In this document: piece after piece, positions 52,882 to 61,549 of the stretch
How the letters are laid out: each line of letters starts with the position of its first letter
Position numbering within the stretch: position 1 is the first letter of the stretch
Origin: JAAYCI01 sp031549285
GTDB taxonomy: Bacteria; Bacillota; Clostridia; Oscillospirales; Ruminococcaceae
Assembly (NCBI GenBank): GCA_031549285.1
Contig: JAVBPZ010000015.1
Location: 1-64,000 of the forward strand
Direction: 5' to 3'
Length of the DNA stretch: 64,000 nucleotides
Program-made: the position numbers and the translations under genes
Notes under the pieces: generated by a model
Seen by the model: the letters and a program-made list of their open reading frames with translations, nothing else
Told to the model about the DNA's origin: nothing
The model's database searches: none

Positions 52882-52911
52882 TTGCAATCCATGTGTGTCA
52901 TCTGATATAAT
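52882..52911 (+). promoter_or_regulatory. Promoter of tRNA-Tyr
   Basis: TTGCAA, 18-base spacer, TATAAT, ending 27 bases before the tRNA. Confidence 0.75.
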
Positions 52912-52937
52912 GGTCAAGTGCCTTTATGCACCTTTAT

Positions 52938-53022
52938 GGGAGAGTTCCCGAGTGGCCAAAGGGGGCAGACTGTAAATCTGTTGCAAGTTGCTTCGATGGT
53001 TCGAATCCATCCTCTCCCACCA
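52938..53022 (+). tRNA. tRNA-Tyr (GTA)
   Basis: An 85-base class II tRNA with a long variable arm, acceptor GGGAGAG/CTCTCCC, anticodon loop CTGTAAA (anticodon GTA, tyrosine), T-loop GGTTCGAATCC and encoded CCA at 53020-53022. Confidence 0.96.
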
Positions 53023-53024
53023 TG

Positions 53025-53060
53025 AAATAAGTACACACTTTTGTGTGTGCTTATTTTTTT
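53025..53060 (+). terminator. Terminator of tRNA-Tyr
   Basis: Stem AATAAGTACACAC/GTGTGTGCTTATT with a TTTT loop and T-run tail. Confidence 0.9.
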
Positions 53061-53062
53061 AC

Positions 53063-53135
53063 GATGGATTCGAACCATCGATGGGTCAGCCGAGAAATAC
53101 GCGCAGCGTACCAGGAGGCATCCATCCTCTCCCAC
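53063..53135. repeat. Fragments of tRNA-Tyr after its terminator
   Basis: 53063-53080 is an exact 18-base reverse complement of the tRNA T-arm (52994-53011). 53120-53135 is an exact 16-base direct copy of the tRNA 3' end (53005-53020). Together they look like the scar of an event at the tRNA 3' end. Confidence 0.7.
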
Positions 53136-53140
53136 TATGG

Positions 53141-53181
53141 AAAAACCGCTTTCCTGTGAGAAATTCGCGGTTTTTAATTTT
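53141..53181 (+). terminator. Second terminator beyond tRNA-Tyr
   Basis: AAAAACCGC pairs with GCGGTTTTT (53141-53149 with 53167-53175), with further pairing inside and the tail AATTTT. It directly follows the tRNA 3' fragment. Confidence 0.8.
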
Positions 53182-53324
53182 ATACGTATTTCCCAAAACG
53201 CTGCTGTACACCCTATTCTACTGTGCACACTCAAAATGCTTTTTCAAAAACCCGACGTAATGTTTTCAGCATACCTACCGTATATATATTCGCTGGGGTG
53301 CCCACTGCCGCGCGCGGAAGTATA

Positions 53325-53353
53325 TTCACCAGCGCTCCCAAATATGGTATACT
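53325..53353 (+). promoter_or_regulatory. Promoter of the histidine kinase gene
   Basis: TTCACC, 17-base spacer, TATACT, with a leader of about 205 bases. A 56-codon ORF (53398-53568) with a modest site GGGAGACCAA ends in a TGA that overlaps the kinase ATG; its sequence is not protein-like, so it is not called. The rest of 53182-53564 shows nothing further. Confidence 0.65.
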
Positions 53354-53564
53354 GTACTAGAGACAAACGGCACTGGAAGCGAAAACAGGGAGACCAAATG
53401 TACGACATATTTCTGATGGGCGGCTACTTTGCTCGCGGGACGCTTTGCCGGCATATTTCCGGCAGAGCACATTTTTGCGCCGCTTCCGGCTGTCGACAGC
53501 AGGCTGATTCTGTCATATTCACCGGTTCCTTCCCCCAGGCCTCGCGCGGCAGGAGGTGCTCGCA

Positions 53565-55016
53565 ATGAAAAAAAATCGCTTCCCAAAATCCGCCTCACAA
53601 ACCAGCATTAAGCGCCAGATGAACAAGCTGCTGGCCATGGTCATTCTTCCCATGCTACTCATGGTCGGTATATTGATCGTCATGCTGGCGTCCATCAACC
53701 AGCAGTATACGAACGCCCTGCAAAATGCCAACATTGCCGCAGATTTTAACAAGGATTTCAAGGACAGCATGGACCTGGAAATGTGGAACCATGTTATTGA
53801 ACCGCGCAGTCCCCAGTCGGTGGATACGCTGCCCATGCAGGAACTGGACGATGCCGTGGAAGTACTGCATCGTCTGGAAAAAACCACGACCCAACGGGAT
53901 AATAGCTGGCGCATAAAAAGCATGCTGAACATGTGTGAAAACCTGCGGAACTATATGATAGAGATTGCCGAGACGCCCCTGTATGATGACCGGATGGATC
54001 TGCTGGACAGAAATATCCGTGGGGAAACCGGCCTGACCGTCCACATCGAGACCTATATGCACGACTACATCGACGACGAAGTGCGTGAACTTTCCCGGCT
54101 GCAAGGTGAAATCAGCACCCGAGTGCTGATTGTCATGATGCTTACGATTATTGCCTCCTGTTTTCTAGTGGTCATCATTCTGCTCTACTCAGTGCGCTTT
54201 ACCCGCCGTATCACGCGGCCAATTGACGCATTGGCGGAAAAGGCCGGTCGGCTGGGCGAGGGGGATTTTTCCGTGCAGCCCATCAACACAAAGAGCGCCG
54301 AGATTCAGACGCTGGACAACGGCTTTAATGAAATGGTGGGCCGCATCAATACCTTGATGGAAAAGCAGATAGAAGACCAAAACTATCTGCATCGAACCGA
54401 GCTGGAGCTGCTACAGGCGCAGATCAACCCGCACTTCCTGTACAATACGCTGGATTCCATTGTTATCTTGGCCGACTCTCACCGGGACGAGGACGTGGTG
54501 AAAATGGTTACCAGCCTGTCGGTATTTTTCCGTAACTCGCTTAGCAAAGGGAAGGATATTATTACTTTGCGGGCCGAGGTCAACCAGGTGACCAGCTATC
54601 TGGATATCCAAAAAATAAGATACAGCGATATTTTAGATTATACCATCTGCATCCCGGAAGAGCTGCTGGAGTATGCGGTGCCAAAACTGGTGCTGCAGCC
54701 TTTGGTGGAGAACGCCATCTACCACGGCACCAAAAACAAGCGCGGTGTCGGAAAAATTACCATAACCGGGGAAAGCCGCGGCGAAGATATGCTGCTGCAG
54801 GTAAAGGATGACGGTGCGGGCATGGATGAAGAGCAACTAAACACGCTGCGGGCCGGGGTATATGAGGACCGTCACACCGGCCTTGGCCTGGTAAACGTGC
54901 ACAAGCGTGTTAAGCTGTACTGTGGTGATGAATATGGCCTTTCTTTTGATAGCGTATTGGGCGAGGGTACTACGGCCTCCATCCTGCTGCCTAAAACCCT
55001 TCCGCTGGACCCATAA
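53565..55016 (+). CDS. LytS/YesM-type sensor histidine kinase
   Basis: A 483-residue membrane kinase. Layout: helix 1 (residues about 22-42), an outside domain of about 140 residues that is predicted mostly helical (four-helix-like), helix 2 (about 185-210), HAMP (RRITRPIDALAEKAGRLGEGDFSV), a His_kinase domain with the phospho-acceptor His290 in INPHFLYNTLDS, and an ATPase domain with N-box PLVENAIYHG, G1 DDGAGM and G2 TGLGLVNVHKR. The helical outside domain has no obvious ligand pocket. The ATG at 53565 follows CAGGAGGTGCTCGCA. The next gene (110 bases on, same strand) encodes a sugar-binding lipoprotein, and the partner regulator is probably at 61631. Confidence 0.94.
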   Translation: MKKNRFPKSASQTSIKRQMNKLLAMVILPMLLMVGILIVMLASINQQYTNALQNANIAADFNKDFKDSMDLEMWNHVIEPRSPQSVDTLPMQELDDAVEVLHRLEKTTTQRDNSWRIKSMLNMCENLRNYMIEIAETPLYDDRMDLLDRNIRGETGLTVHIETYMHDYIDDEVRELSRLQGEISTRVLIVMMLTIIASCFLVVIILLYSVRFTRRITRPIDALAEKAGRLGEGDFSVQPINTKSAEIQTLDNGFNEMVGRINTLMEKQIEDQNYLHRTELELLQAQINPHFLYNTLDSIVILADSHRDEDVVKMVTSLSVFFRNSLSKGKDIITLRAEVNQVTSYLDIQKIRYSDILDYTICIPEELLEYAVPKLVLQPLVENAIYHGTKNKRGVGKITITGESRGEDMLLQVKDDGAGMDEEQLNTLRAGVYEDRHTGLGLVNVHKRVKLYCGDEYGLSFDSVLGEGTTASILLPKTLPLDP

Positions 55017-55126
55017 CCCAATACCATTTTCCTATTGAAGGAATTATATACCAACGGCGAATACACCGTACCGCAAGGCAAGGATACTGCCGCATATGCC
55101 GGCGATGCCGCGCAAAGGGGAAACAT

Positions 55127-56125
55127 ATGAAAAAAACAATTGCGATCTTAATAGCCCTGCTGTTGTTGGGGCTGACGGCCTGCAGTAACGGAGGCACTGT
55201 CTCCGATGAGAGTGCCGACGGTACTGCCGCCAACGATTATGACGACCTGATTGTCGTAGGTTTCTCGCAGGTGGGAGCCGAGAGCGACTGGCGTGCCGCC
55301 AACACCAAAAGTATGATGGAAGCCCTTACGGAAGCGAACGGCTACAAGCTAATTTACGATGACGCCCAACAGAAACAGGAAAAGCAAATTACGGCAATCC
55401 GCAACTTTATCCAGCAGGAAGTGGACTACATCGTGTTGGCGCCCACCACTGAAACCGGCTGGGATACTGTGCTGCAGGAAGCCAAAGCCGCCAGCATTCC
55501 TGTTATTATTGTGGACCGCAGGATTGAGGTTTCCGATGATAGCCTGTTTACCTGCTGGGTTGGTTCCGACTTCCGCAAGGAGGGCGACACCGCCGTAACC
55601 TGGCTGGAAAAGCACTTCCCGGAGGATGAGCCTGTGAAAATTCTGCATCTGCAGGGTAGCATGGGTTCCTCCGCCCAGATTGGCCGTACGGAAGGATTGG
55701 ACGCTGGTCTTCTTGCCAATGAAAACTGGACCCTGGTGGCCCGTGAAAGCGGTGAATTTACCCAGGCAAAGGGTCAGGAGGTTATGGAAGGCTTTTTGAA
55801 CATGTACAGTGATTTCAACGTAGTATATTGCGAAAACGATAACATGGCCTATGGCGTCATTGATGCCCTAAAAGCTGTGGGGCTGCGTGCAGGCACCGAC
55901 GTGGTTTTGATTTCTTTCGATGCCAACCGCACCGGGCTGGAGTTGACCCTGGCCGGCCAGATTAACTACAATGTTGAATGCAACCCACTGCACGGGCCCC
56001 GCGTACAGGCACTTATAGAGCAGCTGGAGATGGGCCGGACACCACAGAAATTCACCTATGTGGAGGAAACCGCCTTTGATTGCCGGACTGTAAACCAAGA
56101 CATGATTGACCGGCGCGCGTATTAA
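55127..56125 (+). CDS. YtfQ-like sugar-binding lipoprotein, candidate sensor
   Basis: A 332-residue family-2 periplasmic-binding protein with a lipoprotein signal (LLGLTAC, Cys near 19). The motif VGFSQVGAESDWRAAN near residue 44-58 is nearly that of Escherichia coli YtfQ, which binds galactofuranose; RNFIQQEVDYIVLAPTTETGWDTV, CENDNMAYGVIDAL and SFDANRTGLELTL follow the same fold. It is encoded beside the histidine kinase rather than in the importer operon, and the importer has its own binding protein at 60325. So it is probably a ligand-sensing partner of the kinase, inferred by analogy with XylFII-LytS. The ATG follows AAAGGGGAAACAT. Confidence 0.9.
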   Translation: MKKTIAILIALLLLGLTACSNGGTVSDESADGTAANDYDDLIVVGFSQVGAESDWRAANTKSMMEALTEANGYKLIYDDAQQKQEKQITAIRNFIQQEVDYIVLAPTTETGWDTVLQEAKAASIPVIIVDRRIEVSDDSLFTCWVGSDFRKEGDTAVTWLEKHFPEDEPVKILHLQGSMGSSAQIGRTEGLDAGLLANENWTLVARESGEFTQAKGQEVMEGFLNMYSDFNVVYCENDNMAYGVIDALKAVGLRAGTDVVLISFDANRTGLELTLAGQINYNVECNPLHGPRVQALIEQLEMGRTPQKFTYVEETAFDCRTVNQDMIDRRAY

Positions 56126-56188
56126 AAGCAAGGGCATGTACAATGCCGTCCGGACACAACGAATACGGTTTCCATAAAATACAGACAC

Positions 56189-56230
56189 AAAAATCCCCCT
56201 GCCGTTTATCTGCAGCAGGGGGATTTATTT
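56189..56230. terminator. Bidirectional terminator between sensor lipoprotein and yjfF genes
   Basis: Perfect 12-bp stem AAATCCCCCTGC/GCAGGGGGATTT, flanked by A and T runs, between convergent genes. Confidence 0.9.
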
Positions 56231-56257
56231 GCGCACTAAGATGGATGTCCAACATAC

Positions 56258-57421
56258 TTATTCTGCTGTCGCACTTTTTTCGCTCGCCGGCGCGCCTTCG
56301 CCGCCGGATTTGTTCTTGGGCTTCCATTTGGGAAGCGAAAATGCGAAATCGCCTTTGCCGCGGTACGCCAGAATCAGGCTTTGCAGCAAAATGAAGAAGA
56401 ACAGCATGCCGCCGGTGGTGATCTTCTGCCACCAGGGCTTCAGCCAGATGGCGTTTACCGTACCGGCCGCGCGTACAATGTTGTCAATGGTTACCAACGT
56501 GAGCGTGCCAAACAGCGTGCCAATGACCGTGCCCACACCGCCGGTAAGCAGGGTGCCGCCAATGATGGATGACGCAATGGCTTTCATCTCTGCCTGTGTG
56601 GCGTTTGCAACATCGCCCGCACCGGTATGCAGCAGGTAGACAAACCCGCCGATTCCAGCCAGTAACCCGCACAACAGGTAAGCCATAAACTTGGTGCGCT
56701 TCACGTTGATGCCCAGCGTTATTGCACTTTGGCTATTGCCGCCGATGGCGTACAGGTTGCGGCCAAACCGTGACCAGCGCTGGATGGCAAAAATCACCAC
56801 CACTACCACCACTGCAACAATAGCACCCAATTCTACCTTTGCAGGAATGAAGTTCCCCGTCTTACCATAAGAGCCTAGGAACTCCCATGGGATTCTTATA
56901 CTGGTGCTTTTCAAGGCAAGGAACGCCTCGTTTTGGGCGGTGTGTGGGTTCACACTGATAATGGTGGTCAACCCCCTGGCCAGAAACATGCCCGCCAATG
57001 TGACAATGAAGGGTTGGATTTCCAGATAGGCAACCAACGTTCCGTGCAACAGCCCAAAGGCAAGACCGATACCCAATGCCAGCAACAACGTGACAAAAAC
57101 ATTCCCATGGGCGCTATCCAAAAAGACCACACAGGACATGGTCACCAGCGCAACAACGCCGCCCACCGAGATATCAATGCCGCCTGTGACCATGACAATA
57201 CTCAGGCCGCAGGAAATGATGATAAGGAATGCATTGTTATTAAAGATGTCAATGAACTGCTGGGGGTTGCGGAAACCACCACCCAGAAAGATTGCGCCCA
57301 GCGCATACATACCAACGAAAATGCCGATGGTGATGAACATCAATAGGTTGGTGTCGGTAAGGGGCTCTCTGCGTTTTTTCACTACGGCCTGTCCGGCTGT
57401 TGAGGTGTTATTTTTCGACAT
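56258..57421 (-). CDS. yjfF: Sugar ABC permease, YjfF-like
   Basis: A 387-residue inner-membrane subunit of the RbsC class, about ten helices. Motifs include ISCGLSIVMVTGGIDISVGGVVAL and the typical YAIGGNSQSAITLGINVKRTKFMAYLLCG (about 225-255). A hydrophilic tail of about 30 residues follows the last helix. Its start overlaps the previous gene's end by 14 bases. It is the last gene of a ytfQ-ytfR-ytfT-yjfF order equal to that of E. coli, so the two permeases probably pair as a heterodimer. Confidence 0.93.
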   Translation of the reverse strand: MSKNNTSTAGQAVVKKRREPLTDTNLLMFITIGIFVGMYALGAIFLGGGFRNPQQFIDIFNNNAFLIIISCGLSIVMVTGGIDISVGGVVALVTMSCVVFLDSAHGNVFVTLLLALGIGLAFGLLHGTLVAYLEIQPFIVTLAGMFLARGLTTIISVNPHTAQNEAFLALKSTSIRIPWEFLGSYGKTGNFIPAKVELGAIVAVVVVVVIFAIQRWSRFGRNLYAIGGNSQSAITLGINVKRTKFMAYLLCGLLAGIGGFVYLLHTGAGDVANATQAEMKAIASSIIGGTLLTGGVGTVIGTLFGTLTLVTIDNIVRAAGTVNAIWLKPWWQKITTGGMLFFFILLQSLILAYRGKGDFAFSLPKWKPKNKSGGEGAPASEKSATAE

Positions 57422-58490
57422 TTGCCACTACCTCCTTGCCCTTCGCGGTTTGCCTTTTCTTAAACGTTTTTCCGCCCAGCTGGCTGAAGAAACGCTTTGC
57501 AACCGGCGAACCCAGCGCCACAATGATGAGAATAACAATCGCTTTATATGCCTTTACATCTGTGGAAGGAACCTTCATGGCATACAGCGTAATGGTCAGC
57601 CCTTGAATAACATAGGCGCCAATCACCGAACCAATCATGCTGAATTTGCCGCCGCCCAGCGCATTGCCGCCTATGGCCACCGCCAAAATCGCGTCCATTT
57701 CGATGTTCAGCAGCATGGTTTCATGGTTGATAAGGCCCAACCGGCTGACACTGATGGTGCCCGCAATGGCGGTGCAAAGGCCCAGGATAATGAAAACCAG
57801 CAGCTTCATCCATACTACATTGATGCCGACCAAGCGGGCGGATTTCTCATTGATGCCCACTGCCTGGGTATACAGGCCCAAGTTTGTGAATTTCAAAACA
57901 AGCGCGAAAATGATACCAACGAGGATGACAATAAAAATGGGCGTGGGCACCGGAATCCCCGGAATAAAGCCGCCGATGGCGGTAATGCGCGCATCAGAAA
58001 CGGTGGGCGTAGCGCCGCCGTTGATCCAGTATGCGATGGCGCGCCCGATGGTGAATAGTATCAAAGTCGCAATCATGGGCTGGATTTTAAACACCGCAAC
58101 CAGCGTACCGTTAAAACCGCCGCAAACCATGGCAACCAGCGCACCAATGACAAACGCAACAATGATCATGGGTACGGTGATGGGTCCACTCCTTAGCACG
58201 CTAACAAACACGCTGCCCGCGATGGCGGCAGCAGCACCTACGCTGATATCCTGGCCACCGGAAGCAGCAGTAACCAACGTCATGCCCATGGCCAGAATGG
58301 CAAGCTCGGAAGCGCCGTTAAAAACACTAATCAGGTTGCCGGTTAAAACCGGGTTCCCCAGGTTGTTATGTGTTATTGCTACAGAAAAAAAGCTGGGATC
58401 GCGAATTAAGTTAAACAAAATAAGCAGGCCAAGAGCAACCAACGGAACAATCAGGTGGGACATCGAGCTTTTTTTATAACCTGTCTTCAT
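57408..58490 (-). CDS. ytfT: Sugar ABC permease, YtfT-like
   Basis: A 360-residue RbsC-class permease. It has GMTLVTAASGGQDISVGAAAAI (about 80-100) and AVGINEKSARLVGINVVWMKLLVFIILGL (about 220-250), the family blocks. The ATG at 58490 follows AGGGGGAGAGTGAG and lies one base after the ytfR stop, so translation is coupled. Partner of YjfF in the membrane. Confidence 0.93.
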   Translation of the reverse strand: MKTGYKKSSMSHLIVPLVALGLLILFNLIRDPSFFSVAITHNNLGNPVLTGNLISVFNGASELAILAMGMTLVTAASGGQDISVGAAAAIAGSVFVSVLRSGPITVPMIIVAFVIGALVAMVCGGFNGTLVAVFKIQPMIATLILFTIGRAIAYWINGGATPTVSDARITAIGGFIPGIPVPTPIFIVILVGIIFALVLKFTNLGLYTQAVGINEKSARLVGINVVWMKLLVFIILGLCTAIAGTISVSRLGLINHETMLLNIEMDAILAVAIGGNALGGGKFSMIGSVIGAYVIQGLTITLYAMKVPSTDVKAYKAIVILIIVALGSPVAKRFFSQLGGKTFKKRQTAKGKEVVANVEK

Positions 58491-58491
58491 C

Positions 58492-60000
58492 TCACTCTCC
58501 CCCTCCTGCAATGGTGCTCATTACATTGTCCTGCGAAATTTCGCTGCCGCGCAATTCACCCACGATATTGCGGTCCCGCATAACGATGAGGCGGGAACAG
58601 GTACGCAGCATCTCCTCTATTTCGGAAGAAATGAACGTAATACTCATTCCCTCCTCGGCCAGTTTTAACACCAGCTTTTGAATTTCCACCTTTGTACCCA
58701 CGTCTATGCCGCGGGTGGGCTCATCCAGAATCAGGTATTCCGGGTTGGTCAGCAGCCAACGGGCCAAAATAACCTTTTGCTGGTTGCCACCCGAAAGGGA
58801 CTTGATGGGTGTGTCTGCCGAAGCGGTTTTGATATCCAGCAGCTGGATATATTCGTCGGCAAACTTTTGTGCCTCTGCCTTGGAAAACGGCTTGAAAAAG
58901 CCTTTCTTTACCTGCAGAGCCATAATAATATTCTCGCGCACCGACAAATCCGCTATGATACCGTCACGTTTGCGGTCCTCTGGCAGATACGCGATCTTAT
59001 GCTTCATGGCCTGAATGGGTTTGGTGATTTTCACGGGTTTCCCATCCATCTTTACCTTGCCGCCGGTGACCGAATCTGCGCCAAAAATGGCGCGCACGCT
59101 TTCACTGCGCCCGGAACCCAGCAGGCCGATAAATCCGTTAACTTCTCCCTTATTGATATAAAAGTCAAAAGGCTTCACGCCGGCAGCGCTGGACAACCCC
59201 TTGGCTTCATATACAGGCACACCACCATCGCCAACAGGCACCGGCTCGTGCTCTATCTCGGACAATTCTTCCAGTTCCTTGCCCATCATCTTGCCAATCA
59301 GCTTTACGCGCGGCAGGTCTTTTATCTCATATTCGCCAACCAGCTCGCCATTGCGCAAAACCGTTATTTTGTCGCACACTTCATATACCTGCTCCAGAAA
59401 ATGCGTGACAAAAATAATGCCGACGCCCTGGGCCTTCAAATCGCACATCAGCTTAAAGAGCTTCGCGACCTCTTGCTCGTCCAGCGAGGATGTCGGTTCA
59501 TCCAGGATCAGTACCTTACACTCCGCATCCACAGCACGGGCAATGGCCACCATCTGCTGCACCGCAATAGAGCAGTTGCTCAGCTGCTGCGAGGGACGCG
59601 CTGGAATACCCAGACGATCCAGGATCTCTTTTGCCTTTTTCTTCATGGCGCGCCAGTTCACAAAGGTGTACTTGCCACGTCCAATGAACATGTTTTCCGC
59701 AACGGTCAGATTGGGACACAGAGTAATTTCCTGGTACACCGTGCTGATGCCCAGGTTCTGCGCTTCTTGGGGCGAACGAATGTGAATGGGCTTGTCGCAC
59801 CCTTCCAGGTTTATTTCCCCTTCGTCCTTCTGATAAACGCCGGTCAAAACCTTTATCAGGGTCGACTTGCCAGCGCCATTCTCGCCCATCAAGGCATGAA
59901 TTTCGCCTTTTCGAAGCGTGAAATCCACATTCTGCAAGGCACGTACGCCGGGAAATGCTTTGGATATGTTTCGCATAGATAAAACAACATCATTTTGCAT
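58492..60000 (-). CDS. ytfR: Sugar ABC ATPase with two nucleotide-binding domains, YtfR-like
   Basis: A 502-residue ATPase of the RbsA/MglA/YtfR class. The first domain has Walker A GENGAGKST and Walker B LILDEPTSSLDEQE; the second has a Walker A-like GLLGSGRSE, signature SLSGGNQQKVILARWL and Walker B LILDEPTRGIDVG. The first signature reads NCSIAVQQMVAIARA, a diverged but usual form in this class. The ATG at 60000 follows GGAGGAGGGATGCTGC. A hairpin and 320 bases separate it from ytfQ; the rest of that gap (60001-60221) holds only this ribosome site and no ORF. Confidence 0.95.
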   Translation of the reverse strand: MQNDVVLSMRNISKAFPGVRALQNVDFTLRKGEIHALMGENGAGKSTLIKVLTGVYQKDEGEINLEGCDKPIHIRSPQEAQNLGISTVYQEITLCPNLTVAENMFIGRGKYTFVNWRAMKKKAKEILDRLGIPARPSQQLSNCSIAVQQMVAIARAVDAECKVLILDEPTSSLDEQEVAKLFKLMCDLKAQGVGIIFVTHFLEQVYEVCDKITVLRNGELVGEYEIKDLPRVKLIGKMMGKELEELSEIEHEPVPVGDGGVPVYEAKGLSSAAGVKPFDFYINKGEVNGFIGLLGSGRSESVRAIFGADSVTGGKVKMDGKPVKITKPIQAMKHKIAYLPEDRKRDGIIADLSVRENIIMALQVKKGFFKPFSKAEAQKFADEYIQLLDIKTASADTPIKSLSGGNQQKVILARWLLTNPEYLILDEPTRGIDVGTKVEIQKLVLKLAEEGMSITFISSEIEEMLRTCSRLIVMRDRNIVGELRGSEISQDNVMSTIAGGGE

Positions 60001-60221
60001 GCAGCATCCCTCCTCCTCAAAACATCTACCATAGGGCGAATCCGCTGGTGGACGCGCAAACGGTTTCTTCTCGCAAAACAGCATCGATGGGGTCTGCCCT
60101 TAGGACACCCTGTGCAGTTGCTCGCGGCGGCCGGCCGCCCGGCCGGGCCCGGCTTTCGTCCCCCGGGTGCTTTGCGATGCCAGCAACATGTTTGCGCTTC
60201 CAATACATTTTAACATAAAAA

Positions 60222-60268
60222 GCGCGGTACGGGTATACGGAAATTTTCCACATACTCCGCACCGCGCG
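60222..60268 (-). terminator. Intercistronic hairpin between ytfQ and ytfR
   Basis: On the minus strand GCGCGGTGCGGAGTAT pairs with ATACCCGTACCGCGC (with mispairs) and a TTTTTATG tail follows. It sits 57 bases after the ytfQ stop, as expected for a partial terminator that keeps binding-protein messenger higher than that of the membrane genes. Confidence 0.7.
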
Positions 60269-60324
60269 ATTTGGTTACTAGAACAAGACTAACTTATTAG
60301 AACTTTTTGCGATACTTCTAGTAA

Positions 60325-61341
60325 TTAGCCCAAGCCGTACTGGTCGATGTCTTCCTGGGTGATGGTGGCAGCGTCAAAACCTTTTTCTTCCGAAATAACG
60401 ATTTTGTCAGCGATGGTGCCGCCGGCTTCCAGGTTCTTGATCATCTCGTCGATAACAGCAGCCTGGAACGGGCTGCACTGGCCGTCATAGTTCCAGTTGC
60501 CAGCAAGCAGTTCTTCCAAAGCCCATGTGTTGCAGTCAAAGCCCATGATGACAACGTCGCCGTCAACGCCGTGGGTAATGCCAGCTTCGTCCAGAGCAGC
60601 AACAGCGCCCTTTGCCATGCCGTCGTTCTCAGCATAGATAACGTTGAAGGATTCGCCAGAGTTGATCACAGACTCAACGATTTTCTTCGCTTCGGCTTCG
60701 TCCCATGTAGCGGTCTGCTGAACAACCTTGTTCATGGTGCCAGCGGCAAACTCTGCATCCAGAGCGCCGGTACGGCCGATCTGAGCGTCAGAACCCATAG
60801 CGCCCTGAATGTGAATAACATTGTATTCATCCAGGTTCTGGGCTTTCAGCCAGTTAACAGCGGTTTCGCCTTCTTTAGCCATGTCGGAAACAACAGCGGC
60901 TTCATACAGGCTCTCGTCAACGTTGATCATACGGTCGAACAGGAACACTTTGATGCCGGCTTCCTGGGCAGAGGTCAGAACCGCATCCCAGCCGTCGGTA
61001 GCAGCAGCAGACAGCAGCAGATAGTCAACGCCGTCGGTGATGAACTGCTGGGCAGCGTTCAGCTGCTCGTCGTTGTTCAGGCTGTAGTAGGTGGATACCT
61101 GATAGCCGTTGTCCTCGGTGAAGACTTCTTCGAAGTTCTTTACGTTGGCCTCACGGTAGCCAGACTCGGAAGGCGGGTTGTTAACGATACCAACTTTGAT
61201 GAGCTCGCCAGTAGCAGCAGGAGCAGCAGTCGAAGTACTATCAACCGCAGCCGCCGGGGTGCTGGAGCTGGTGGTGCTGCCACAGGCAACAAGAGCAAAA
61301 ACCATGGTCAGGGCCAGAACGATGCAAAACAGCTTTTTCAT
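60325..61341 (-). CDS. ytfQ: Sugar-binding lipoprotein of the ytf-like importer
   Basis: A 338-residue family-2 binding protein with signal and lipobox (FALVAC, Cys near 20), a Ser/Ala linker, then the periplasmic-binding fold. The ligand segment reads VNNPPSESGYREANV where the sensor paralogue has a Trp (SDWR) at the Tyr position; other blocks match (NDEQLNAAQQFITDGVDYLLLSAAATDGWDAV, YAENDGMAKGAVAAL, MGFDCNTWALEELLAG). It is first in the importer operon, so it delivers substrate to YtfT/YjfF. The ATG at 61341 follows GGAGGAGAAAAA; a longer frame upstream overlaps the promoter. Confidence 0.93.
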   Translation of the reverse strand: MKKLFCIVLALTMVFALVACGSTTSSSTPAAAVDSTSTAAPAATGELIKVGIVNNPPSESGYREANVKNFEEVFTEDNGYQVSTYYSLNNDEQLNAAQQFITDGVDYLLLSAAATDGWDAVLTSAQEAGIKVFLFDRMINVDESLYEAAVVSDMAKEGETAVNWLKAQNLDEYNVIHIQGAMGSDAQIGRTGALDAEFAAGTMNKVVQQTATWDEAEAKKIVESVINSGESFNVIYAENDGMAKGAVAALDEAGITHGVDGDVVIMGFDCNTWALEELLAGNWNYDGQCSPFQAAVIDEMIKNLEAGGTIADKIVISEEKGFDAATITQEDIDQYGLG

Positions 61342-61422
61342 TTTTTCTCCTCCAAAAATTTTGTTTTGAACTCCTCGTTTCGAACCATCGACAACACGGA
61401 CAACCCGGTTGTCTGTCATCTC

Positions 61423-61537
61423 ATTATAGCTGGCGCTTGTCCCCAAGACATTAAAATATTTTCGGAATTGTGACATCTATTTTAGGATATCTTGTCTAAA
61501 ATGTTAAAATATACACTTTCATTCGGAATAATGACAT
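61423..61537. promoter_or_regulatory. ytfQ promoter and paired candidate regulator sites
   Basis: The minus-strand -10 TATAAT (61428-61423) has no proper -35 at 16-18 bases, as for activated promoters. Upstream lie two copies of TTCGGAAT-NN-TGACAT (61461-61476 and 61522-61537), two copies of TTAAAATAT (61451-61459 and 61504-61512), and an inverted repeat ATTTTAG/CTAAAAT (61479-61502, 10-base spacer) between them. These are natural binding sites for the adjacent AraC-type response regulator. Confidence 0.7.
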
Positions 61538-61549
61538 TTTTTTTTGATA

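Noticed and set aside
52583..52975. Plus-strand frame running through repeat copy 2, tRNA-Thr and the tRNA-Tyr start
   Set aside because: It crosses two tRNA genes and their promoters and cannot be a protein gene.
56258..60000. Possible ribose (rbs) operon instead of ytf-like
   Set aside because: Two different permeases with a two-domain ATPase and the YtfQ-type binding motif fit the ytfQRT-yjfF pattern; rbs has one permease and usually rbsK and rbsD.
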